DNA of 37,030 nt. Source: Myxococcales bacterium. Its GTDB lineage: Bacteria; Myxococcota_A; Polyangia; Polyangiales; Polyangiaceae. Below are positions 14,670-21,170 of the stretch, in pieces. The notes beneath the pieces were generated by a model that made no database searches, was not told where the DNA came from, and was given only the letters and a program-made list of their open reading frames with translations. The first letter of the stretch is position 1; each line of letters starts with the position of its first letter. The stretch spans positions 1 through 37,030 of the forward strand of contig JAEUKG010001157.1 in NCBI GenBank assembly GCA_016794325.1. The letters are read 5' to 3'. A program made the position numbers and the translations under genes.

Positions 14670-16157
14670 ATGGCTAACCTTCCGAAGTTTCGACCTGTGA
14701 TGCTGAACGCGCCGCGCAAGCCCGCGCTGCGCGCGCTCGTGCGTCCGGCGCCGGCCCCCTCGCCGCCGCGCCGCCGGGTCCCGTCGCCCTCGCCGCCCCC
14801 CGCGATCCGCAAGCGCGAGGCCTCCGAGCCCGGCCAAGACGAGTTCCGCGGCTCGCTCGAGCCCCGCACCCTCCGCCAGCAGCCCCGCCCGCGCGAAGAG
14901 TCGTATTCGGACGAGACGATGACCGCGGTCCGGCCCGTCGATCCCGGCCTCCTGCGCGCCTCGCAGGAGCTCGACGCGATCGAGGACGACGCGATCTCCA
15001 CCGGCGAATACGACTCGGTCACCAAGATGCGCATCGAGCCCCGCGGTCGCCGCGAGCAGTCCGGCGCGTCGGTGGTGAGCTCGCTCCCGCGCGAGTCGCT
15101 CTACGAAGACTCGTCCCCGGGCGAGCTCGGCGGCCGCGACACCTACCCCGAGAGCGGCGACTACGCCCAGGCCGACGTTCGCGAGCCCTCGTCGTACACG
15201 CCCCCGCCGGTGGCGGACGACATCGACGTGGTGGTGGAGCCCTCCTCGATTCAGGTCCACGCCGAGCGCTTCTCGTCGCGCGCTCGCATCGCGGCCGCCG
15301 CCCAGCCCCCGACTCGTCCCCTCATGCCGCCGGCCGCGACCGCCGCATACGGCTCGATGGGCCGTGACGCCTTCGCGTCGAACGCGGGCTACCAGGCCGC
15401 GCCGCAGGCGCCGACGCCGCACTACGGCATGCCGCACGCGTTCCCGGCCGCGCAGCTCCGCACTCCGCCGATGCCGGCGCACTTCGCCCAGTATCCGCAC
15501 CAGCAGGGCTACGCGATGCAGCCCACCGTCCCCCCGGCGCGGCGCTCTTCGGGCATGGGCGTCCCCCAGGGGATGGCGATCAGCGTGCCGCCCCCGGCGC
15601 AGGCGAAGAAGCGCGCCGACATCAAGCGCATCGCCTGGTTCGTCGTCGGCATGGCCGTCGGCATGGTCGCGATGTTCGCGGTGTACGGCCGCCCCTGGCT
15701 CCGCGGCGAGACCGACCCCTCCGCGGCCGACGACTCGACCAGCACCCCGACGCTCGCCGCCGCCGCTCCGACGACGCCGCCCCAGCTCGTCGCTCCGCAG
15801 CCGCTCCCCGTCGCGCAGCCCGTCGCGCAGCCGCTCCCCGTCGCGCAGCCGCTCCCCGTCGCGCAGCCGGCGGTGGCGCCGACCGCCCCCGCGGTCGCGG
15901 CTCCGCCCGTGGTCGCGGCGCCCCCGCCGGTCGCGCAGCCCGCGGCGCCGAAGCCGGCCGCGAAGCCCTACACCCCGCCGCGCGCGCCCGCCGCGCCGGC
16001 GCGCCCGAAGGCGCAGCCCAAGTCCGACAACGAGCGCCCGACGCCCCTCGGCGAGGACGGCCCGACCCTCGGCGGCTCCTCGGCCCCCGCGCCCGCCAGC
16101 CCCGCCGCGCCGAGCGCGGTCGACAACCCGGCCGACCTCCTCTCGAAGGGGCTCTGA
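14670..16157 (+). CDS. Single-pass membrane protein with disordered Pro/Ala-rich arms
   Basis: A 495-residue protein of unknown function. The first 320 residues are low in hydrophobic content and mostly disordered, apart from an acidic patch near 80-120 (DETMTAVRPVDPGLL, ELDAIEDDAISTGEYDSV) that may be a conserved interaction segment. One membrane helix (about 321-341, RIAWFVVGMAVGMVAMFAVYG) follows a basic stretch, AKKRADIKR, indicating a cytoplasmic N terminus. The C-terminal 150 residues are Pro/Ala/Val-rich with QPLPVA repeats, probably in the periplasm. Similar proteins in myxobacteria often accompany Ser/Thr kinase signalling, but nothing here proves that. The ATG at 14670 has GAGGGAG directly upstream; 14 more codons are open. 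It converges with pyrE. Confidence 0.72.
   Translation: MANLPKFRPVMLNAPRKPALRALVRPAPAPSPPRRRVPSPSPPPAIRKREASEPGQDEFRGSLEPRTLRQQPRPREESYSDETMTAVRPVDPGLLRASQELDAIEDDAISTGEYDSVTKMRIEPRGRREQSGASVVSSLPRESLYEDSSPGELGGRDTYPESGDYAQADVREPSSYTPPPVADDIDVVVEPSSIQVHAERFSSRARIAAAAQPPTRPLMPPAATAAYGSMGRDAFASNAGYQAAPQAPTPHYGMPHAFPAAQLRTPPMPAHFAQYPHQQGYAMQPTVPPARRSSGMGVPQGMAISVPPPAQAKKRADIKRIAWFVVGMAVGMVAMFAVYGRPWLRGETDPSAADDSTSTPTLAAAAPTTPPQLVAPQPLPVAQPVAQPLPVAQPLPVAQPAVAPTAPAVAAPPVVAAPPPVAQPAAPKPAAKPYTPPRAPAAPARPKAQPKSDNERPTPLGEDGPTLGGSSAPAPASPAAPSAVDNPADLLSKGL
15798..15863 (+). repeat. 18-bp repeats encoding QPLPVA
   Basis: The unit cagccgctccccgtcgcg is found at 15798-15815, 15828-15845 and 15846-15863, with a 12-base shortened unit between the first two. 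The repeats lie in the Pro-rich extracytoplasmic arm and keep frame. Confidence 0.85.
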
Positions 16158-16205
16158 GCCCCGTCGAAGGGCCTCGGCCGCTCGAGCGCCCGCCCCCGCG
16201 CGCGA

Positions 16206-16754
16206 TCAGTCGGGGATGAAGTCCCGTCGCGTGTAGAGTGCACGGAACGGGTAGCGCGCGGCGATCGCCTCGCCGCCGCCCTCGAGGCGATCGACGAGCG
16301 CGACCACGGCGGTCACGACGTAGCCCGCGGACTCGAGCTTGGCTGCGGCCTTGAGGGTCGAGCCGCCGGTGGTCACCACGTCCTCGAGGAGGGCGACGCG
16401 GGCGCCCTGCGGGAGGTGGAGGTTGCCCTCGAGGTCCCGCCGGGAGCCGTGTTCCTTCGCCTCTTTCCTGACGAAAATCGCGTCCTTGGCGGCGCCGTCC
16501 TGGTGGGTCACGAGCGCCACCGCGCTCGCCAGGGGGCAACCGCCGAGCTCGACGCCAGCGACCGCGTCGCAGGCGGGCAGGTCGCGCAGGGCGTCGGCGA
16601 AGAGGCGGCCGACGAGGGCGTGCGCCTCACCCGACAGGACCGTCTGCTTGCAGTCGATGAAGAAATCGCTCTCGCGCCCCGACGCGAGGACGACCTTGCG
16701 GCGCGCGAACGATCGCTCCCGAAGGAGCTCGAGCAAGCGCGCGCGCGCGGTCAT
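16206..16754 (-). CDS. pyrE: Orotate phosphoribosyltransferase
   Basis: Converts orotate and PRPP to orotidine 5'-phosphate in UMP synthesis, in the cytoplasm. The type I PRTase PRPP-binding motif VALLEDVVTTGGST lies at 120-133, and the flexible catalytic loop with KEAKEHGSRRDLEG lies before it. GVELGGCPLA matches the family's ribose-phosphate contact region. The length, 182 residues, is at the short end of the usual range of about 180-215. Its ATG overlaps the stop of the bactofilin upstream (ATGA), implying translational coupling, so a nucleotide-synthesis gene is tied to a cytoskeletal operon. It ends 48 bases from the convergent gene at 14670-16157. Confidence 0.94.
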   Translation of the reverse strand: MTARARLLELLRERSFARRKVVLASGRESDFFIDCKQTVLSGEAHALVGRLFADALRDLPACDAVAGVELGGCPLASAVALVTHQDGAAKDAIFVRKEAKEHGSRRDLEGNLHLPQGARVALLEDVVTTGGSTLKAAAKLESAGYVVTAVVALVDRLEGGGEAIAARYPFRALYTRRDFIPD

Positions 16755-17347
16755 GCGCGCTTCTTGTGGACGGCCTTCGCGCCTTTGCGCAGCGCGGGCA
16801 CGACGGGGGCGGGCGGGCCAGGGCGCGCCCCGGCGATGGTGGCGCCGCGCGCGGGGGCGCTCTTCGCCGCCGGCTTCGCGGGGATCTTGGCGACCGGCTT
16901 CGGCGGCTCGGCCTTCTTCGCCGCGGGCGCCGACTGCGGCGCTTCGACCTTCTTCGGCGCGACCGCGGGCTTGGGCGCGGGCCGGGCGGCGCTCGCGGCG
17001 GCGGTGCGGCTCTTCGTGGCGCCGGGCTCGCGGGGCCCGGTGGTGACGAAGCCGCGGATGAGCGCGCCAGGCGCGACGCGGATGCGGGGCGCGCGTGCGT
17101 CGCCGACGACGCGGGCGCCGGCGTCGAGCTCGATGGACTCGGCGCCCACGAGGTCGCCACGGACGGCGCCGCGGACGACGACGCGCTGACCGGTCAGGTT
17201 GGCCGCCACGAGGCCTTTGACCTCGACGACGATCTCCCCGCTCACCTCGACGTCGCCCTCGACGCGCCCAGCGATCGCGAGGTCGCCCTCGCCCTGGATG
17301 CGACCTCGTACGACCGCGCCTTCACCGATGACCGTGACGTTCGACAT
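16751..17347 (-). CDS. Bactofilin with long basic Pro/Ala/Lys tail
   Basis: Bactofilins polymerise into nucleotide-independent filaments through a right-handed beta-helix. Residues 1-110 show the regular hydrophobic/Gly repeat (VIGEGAVVRGRIQGEGDLAI, RVEGDVEVSGEIVV, VRGAVRGDLVGAESI). Residues 115-198 form a Lys/Pro/Ala-rich, positively charged tail ending KGAKAVHKKRA. Myxococcus xanthus BacP has a comparable extended tail that mediates partner binding, so this may be the partner-recruiting subunit; that equivalence is inference. It is the third bactofilin of the operon, 14 bases after the second, with GAGGGAG before its ATG. The final ATGA couples it to pyrE. Confidence 0.92.
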   Translation of the reverse strand: MSNVTVIGEGAVVRGRIQGEGDLAIAGRVEGDVEVSGEIVVEVKGLVAANLTGQRVVVRGAVRGDLVGAESIELDAGARVVGDARAPRIRVAPGALIRGFVTTGPREPGATKSRTAAASAARPAPKPAVAPKKVEAPQSAPAAKKAEPPKPVAKIPAKPAAKSAPARGATIAGARPGPPAPVVPALRKGAKAVHKKRA

Positions 17348-17361
17348 GCTCGTCCACTCCC

Positions 17362-17676
17362 TCAGACGTCCATGTCGACGCTGCCCTTGAACTGGGCGCC
17401 GTCGGCGATCGTGATCCGCGTGGCCTTGACGTTCCCGACGACCTTCGCGCCGTTCTGCAGATCGACGCGGTCGGTCGAGGTGATGTTGCCGGTGACGGCG
17501 CCCGCGATCTGGGCGGGGCCCGACGCGATGTCGGCTTCGACGCTGCCGCCCGCCTCGACCACCACGCCGTCGCGCGCGGTGAGCTTGCCCCGGAGGGTGC
17601 CCTGCACGACGACGTCGTCGTCCGTCGAAAGGTCCCCCTCGATCGTGATGCCTGCGCCAATCACCGTCGTGGCCAT
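17362..17676 (-). CDS. Short bactofilin
   Basis: A 104-residue protein consisting almost entirely of the bactofilin beta-helix core: TTVIGAGITIEGDLSTDDDV, LRGKLTARDGVVVEAGGSVE and VDLQNGAKVVGNVKATRITI. It has almost no N- or C-terminal tail. In M. xanthus the BacN/BacO/BacP proteins copolymerise; this one would be a core filament subunit. It is the second gene of the operon, 51 bases after the first bactofilin. Confidence 0.92.
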   Translation of the reverse strand: MATTVIGAGITIEGDLSTDDDVVVQGTLRGKLTARDGVVVEAGGSVEADIASGPAQIAGAVTGNITSTDRVDLQNGAKVVGNVKATRITIADGAQFKGSVDMDV

Positions 17677-17727
17677 CTGCTCTCGTCTCCGTTCTTGCGT
17701 ATCTTGAGTTTGTCGCGCCCGCTCGGC

Positions 17728-18123
17728 TCAGCGGCGCCGGCCGCCGGCCCTCGCGCCGCCGAGCTCGGCGAGCTCGGCGGGGAGCTCGAAGTCCGCCTCG
17801 ACGCGGCCCGCGAACTCGGCTCCTTCGTCGATCGCCAAGGACTCGCCGCGGACGTCTCCGGTGAGCTTGGCGCCGGCGCGCACGTGCACGACGCCGCGCG
17901 CCGTGACGTCGCCCTCGAGCGTGCCCGCGACCGTCACGCTGTCGGCCTCCACGTTCGACTGGAGTCGGCCCGTGGCCTCCACCGTGAGGTCGCCGCGGAT
18001 CGCCACGTCGCCTTCGACGGCGCCCTCCACCAGGAGGTCGCCGTCGCCGTGCACGCGACCGCGGAGCTTCGCCCCGGCGCCGATCACGGCGTTGGACTGG
18101 GAAGATCGTTGCGCTCTAGCCAT
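17728..18123 (-). CDS. Bactofilin, first gene of the bactofilin-pyrE operon
   Basis: A 131-residue bactofilin. A short polar N terminus (ARAQRSSQSN) precedes the beta-helix (AVIGAGAKLRGRVHGDGDLL, VEGDVAIRGDLTVEA, VEADSVTVAGTLEGDVTARG). A short C-terminal tail ends GGARAGGRRR and may bind an acidic partner. It is the most upstream of three tandem bactofilins followed by pyrE. The spacer to the Cys-rich lipoprotein gene upstream is 78 bases (18124-18201), so the promoter probably lies there unless transcription reads through. Confidence 0.92.
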   Translation of the reverse strand: MARAQRSSQSNAVIGAGAKLRGRVHGDGDLLVEGAVEGDVAIRGDLTVEATGRLQSNVEADSVTVAGTLEGDVTARGVVHVRAGAKLTGDVRGESLAIDEGAEFAGRVEADFELPAELAELGGARAGGRRR

Positions 18124-18201
18124 CGAGCGCCGTCTTACTACAGGCGCACCTCGGGGGGCTATCGCGAACCGCTCCCCGCCCGCCGCCGCCGCGCGGGCGC
18201 T

Positions 18202-18657
18202 TCAGAGGACCCGGCACACCTTCTGCTGGACGCTGCAGCCGAGGTTCGGGCTGACGGCCGCGCACTCGGAGTCCTTGCTGCAGGCCTTCGTGCAGCGCTT
18301 GCCCCGCGCGGGGAAGTCGAAGCACACGTTCGACGCGCAGTCCTTGTCTTTGGAGCACGCCGCCCCGAACGCGCCCGGGGCAGCGCCGGCGTCCTTCGCT
18401 CCGCCGCCGGCGTCGCCGCTGCCCGCGTCTTTCGCGGGCGCGCCCGCGTCGCCGTCGTCGTCGTCGTCGCCGCCCTTCGGAGCCGGGGTCGCCGATCCAC
18501 CGCCGAGCCCGCCGCCCTGCGGATCCGACGGGGCCGGGAGCGTCGGCGCTGCGTTCTGCTCGCCCTCCATCGCGCCCACCTGCGCGTCCGGGTTGCCGCT
18601 GCAGGCGGTGAGCGACGCGAGCGCGAGGACGAGGGACCCGACGAGGGAGGTGCGCAT
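18202..18657 (-). CDS. Small Cys-rich lipoprotein with acidic linker
   Basis: A 151-residue predicted lipoprotein: lipobox LTAC (Cys19), a long Gly/Pro/Asp linker including five consecutive Asp, and a C-terminal domain of about 55 residues with eight cysteines (ACSKDKDCASNVCF, RCTKACSKDSEC, LGCSVQQKVC). This is a small disulfide domain seen in many myxobacterial surface lipoproteins. A strong GAGGAGG precedes the ATG at 18657, which fixes the start; the frame runs open far upstream. The ligand is unknown. It lies 149 bases downstream of the trypsin-like gene (stop 18807) on the same strand. Confidence 0.8.
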   Translation of the reverse strand: MRTSLVGSLVLALASLTACSGNPDAQVGAMEGEQNAAPTLPAPSDPQGGGLGGGSATPAPKGGDDDDDGDAGAPAKDAGSGDAGGGAKDAGAAPGAFGAACSKDKDCASNVCFDFPARGKRCTKACSKDSECAAVSPNLGCSVQQKVCRVL

Positions 18658-18806
18658 GCGCCCTCCTCGTGCAAGCGCCCTGCCTGTGCGTCGAGCGCGG
18701 CGAAGGTGGGCAATTCGGCGACGGCGCTCGCGCCCGCGCGGAAAAATCCAGCGCGAACGCGCGCCGCGAGGGCGCGCGGGGCCCCGCTGGAGGTCGCGCG
18801 ATCCGC

Positions 18807-20246
18807 TCAGGCCGCGCGGCGACGCCGGCGAGCGACGACGAAGAGCGCGAGCGCGAGCGGCGCGAGCCCCGCCGCCCCCGAGCTCGAGGGCGCGGCGGAG
18901 CAGCCGCCGCCGTCGCTCGCGCCGCCGCCCCCGCCGCTGCTCGAGCTCGAGCTCGCGGCCGGATCGGTCGGCGCGGGATCGCCGGGCGGCGGATCGGTGG
19001 CGGTGCCGTCGCCGAGGGAACCCTTGCAGACTGCACACTTCGACGTCTGGCAGGCGGCGAGCTTCTGGTAGGCGGCGTTCTTCGCGCACTGCGGATCGGC
19101 GCCGCCGGTCTTGATGCAGTCGTAGCCGCGCCCGTCCTTCGCCGCCGCTTGCAGCTCGGTGCAGCACGACGACTCCACGCACGTGCGGCAGTCGGCCCCG
19201 GAGATCTTGTAGCCGCACACCGGCGTGCCGAAGCAGCCGACGCCGCACGAAGACTTGCAGCCGCCGGCCAGGCACGAGCAGTAGCTGACGGCGTACGCGG
19301 GCCCGACCCCGAGCGGGTATTTGCCCTCGCACGTGGCGCGGCAAGCGTCGTCCTTGCAGGCGTTCACGCACTCGACGAAGTTGGTGCAATCGCGGTTGCC
19401 GGCGCACGCGGCCTGGTCGTTGGCGCAGGCGTTTTTCCCCGAAAACGCGCTCTTCTGGCAGATGGTGCACGCGCTGCCCGCGGGCGCCTTCGCGACCTCG
19501 CCGTCGGCCCACGTCGCGGCGGCCGAGATGCGCCCGCTCACCGACGTGCCGGTGCAGCCGCCCACGCCGTACGAGTGCACTCCGGCGACGTACTCCTTGC
19601 CGGCGATGGTGTAGAGGTCGGGCCCGCCGCTGTCGCCCTGGCACGTGCCGCCGCTCTGGAAGTCGAACGCGATCTTCGTCGACGACACCTGCGAGATCGA
19701 CAGCGAGATCGACTTGCGGCGCGACTGCGGAGGCTCGGGGTCGGTGGGCTGGACCTTGCCGTACCCGAGCGCGAGGATCGTCCTGCCGGCAGCGAGGTTG
19801 TCTTGGGCGGGCTTGAGGTAGGGGATGGTCGGCGTCGTCGCGTCGGCGCCGGCGGCGCGCACGATCGCGAGGTCGTAGCTCGAGTCGACCGCGCCCGTGT
19901 ACGAGGGGTGGGACGTGTAGTCGAGCACCTCGTAGAGGAGCGCCGAGGCCGCGTTGAAGTCGGGCCCCTGGATCACGTAGCGCGGCGGCGAGGTCACGCA
20001 GTGGGCGGCGGTGAGGACCCAGAGCACGCCGGTCGCGGGATCGGTCTTGACGATGGTGCCGGTGCAGAGCCCCTGGTCTTGGGCGATCGCGACGACGGCC
20101 TCGTGGGTGGTGTCGTATTGCCCGCCGATGATCGGCTGCTCGGTGCTCGACGCGCGCTCCGAAGGAAGCCCCGCCGGCTCGGTCGTGCACGCGGCGGCGG
20201 CGGCGACGAGGGCGATCGAGAGGGCGACGAAGGGACGGGTCGACAT
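18807..20246 (-). CDS. Trypsin-like (S1) protease with Cys-rich domain and MYXO-CTERM-like anchor
   Basis: A 479-residue exported serine protease. The triad is intact: H82 in LTAAHC, D125 in SYDLAIV and S206 in CQGDSGGP. The mature N terminus would be IIGG (39-42). Residues 265-430 hold about 30 cysteines in CxxxC-type patterns. The tail has a Ser/Gly linker, then GGCSAAPSSSG, a hydrophobic helix and RRRRRAA, the layout of MYXO-CTERM sorting signals that are processed at the Cys. The N terminus also ends in AAAC (Cys20), so a lipobox cannot be excluded. The ATG at 20246 is chosen for GGAGG about six bases upstream. The downstream neighbour is a Cys-rich lipoprotein, the upstream one trmH. Confidence 0.92.
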   Translation of the reverse strand: MSTRPFVALSIALVAAAAACTTEPAGLPSERASSTEQPIIGGQYDTTHEAVVAIAQDQGLCTGTIVKTDPATGVLWVLTAAHCVTSPPRYVIQGPDFNAASALLYEVLDYTSHPSYTGAVDSSYDLAIVRAAGADATTPTIPYLKPAQDNLAAGRTILALGYGKVQPTDPEPPQSRRKSISLSISQVSSTKIAFDFQSGGTCQGDSGGPDLYTIAGKEYVAGVHSYGVGGCTGTSVSGRISAAATWADGEVAKAPAGSACTICQKSAFSGKNACANDQAACAGNRDCTNFVECVNACKDDACRATCEGKYPLGVGPAYAVSYCSCLAGGCKSSCGVGCFGTPVCGYKISGADCRTCVESSCCTELQAAAKDGRGYDCIKTGGADPQCAKNAAYQKLAACQTSKCAVCKGSLGDGTATDPPPGDPAPTDPAASSSSSSGGGGGASDGGGCSAAPSSSGAAGLAPLALALFVVARRRRRAA

Positions 20247-20289
20247 GGAGCCTCCGGGGACGCGAAGCATGGCATTCGGTGGCTCGCGG

Positions 20290-20988
20290 TCAAGGAACCG
20301 CGAGCACCTCTTCTGCGCGCTCGACGGAAAAGTACAGCCCGCGTGCGTAGAGGCGCTTCTTGTCCGCCTCGGGGAGGTCCCCGGGGCGGCTGCGGGTCGC
20401 GTGGTCGAGCAGGATGGCCGACGTCACGCTCACGTTCAGGCTCTCGACGAAGCCGCGCATCGGCACGCGCACGCGGGCGGTGCACGCCGCGAGGATGTCG
20501 AACGCGACGCCGCCGCGCTCGTTGCCGAGCACGATCGCGACGCGAGGGATGCGGGCGAGGTCCTCGGGGAGGAGGTCGCCGTCGGCCGACGCGGACACCA
20601 TCGTGTAGTCCGCGGCGCGGAGCGCGTCGATCGCGCTCCGTCCCGTCTCGTGGCCGAAGACGTCGACCCAGTGTTGCGCGCCCCGGGCCACGGATTTGGC
20701 GGCGAGGAAGCCCTCGGCGCGCTCGACGACGTGGATCGCTTGCACGCCGAAGGCCTCGCACGAGCGGATCACCGCGGCGCCGTTGTGCGGGTCGTGGGGG
20801 GCGTCGAAGCACACGGCGACGCTGCCGAGGCGCCGATCGATGACCTCGCGCAGCCGCTCGCGCCGGCGCTCGAGCACGAGCGGCTCGAGGCGGGCGATGA
20901 CGCGGTCGGGGTCGTGCCGCTCGGCGCGGGCGATGGGCAGCGGGAGCAGGTCTCCGCGCCCCTCCACTCCTGGGGTCGAGCGTCGCAT
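20290..20988 (-). CDS. trmH: tRNA (guanosine-2'-O-)-methyltransferase, SpoU/TrmH family
   Basis: Uses S-adenosylmethionine to methylate the ribose 2'-OH of a guanosine, in TrmH position 18 of tRNA. The three SpoU-family motifs are present: NGAAVIRSCEAFG (motif 1, about 68-82), IVLGNERGGV (motif 2) and PMRGFVESLNVSVTSAILL (motif 3), which together form the trefoil-knot cofactor site. The N-terminal helix RLEPLVLERRRERLREVI resembles the TrmH extension. At 232 residues it matches TrmH (about 230) better than RlmB (about 245 with a different N-terminal domain). Exact substrate specificity is inferred. It is divergent from tamB across a 182-base region carrying two inverted repeats. Confidence 0.88.
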   Translation of the reverse strand: MRRSTPGVEGRGDLLPLPIARAERHDPDRVIARLEPLVLERRRERLREVIDRRLGSVAVCFDAPHDPHNGAAVIRSCEAFGVQAIHVVERAEGFLAAKSVARGAQHWVDVFGHETGRSAIDALRAADYTMVSASADGDLLPEDLARIPRVAIVLGNERGGVAFDILAACTARVRVPMRGFVESLNVSVTSAILLDHATRSRPGDLPEADKKRLYARGLYFSVERAEEVLAVP

Positions 20989-21037
20989 CGGGGCGGCTCT
21001 TAGCGCAAGTGCTCGAAGTTGCGCAGGATTTCAACGT

Positions 21038-21061
21038 GGCGGGGGCGCTCCCACCCCCGCC
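21038..21061. promoter_or_regulatory. Perfect 8-bp inverted repeat, 8-base loop (trmH/tamB spacer)
   Basis: The arms GGCGGGGG and CCCCCGCC flank CGCTCCCA. It lies in the divergent spacer, 50 bases upstream of the trmH start codon. It could fold in RNA or serve as a binding site. GC-rich arms make chance occurrence more likely than for the next repeat. Confidence 0.4.
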
Positions 21062-21080
21062 CAGGACGTGGGCGGCCCCC

Positions 21081-21104
21081 GTCGTAAAAGCCTGAATTTA
21101 CGAC
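21081..21104. promoter_or_regulatory. Perfect inverted repeat GTCGTAAA-N8-TTTACGAC upstream of tamB
   Basis: Two 8-bp arms separated by AGCCTGAA form a 24-base dyad spaced for a dimeric DNA-binding protein. It is the most AT-rich piece of the spacer and lies 67 bases before the tamB ATG and 92 bases before the trmH start. It is a good operator candidate for one or both genes. A possible -10 (TACAGT, 21123-21128) follows, but I see no matching -35 at proper distance. Confidence 0.5.
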
Positions 21105-21170
21105 CGTTTACTCGGTTCGCGCTACAGTCCCCGGCCCGGGCCCGTCCAACGGACAGGCCCTGGCCGCGCC

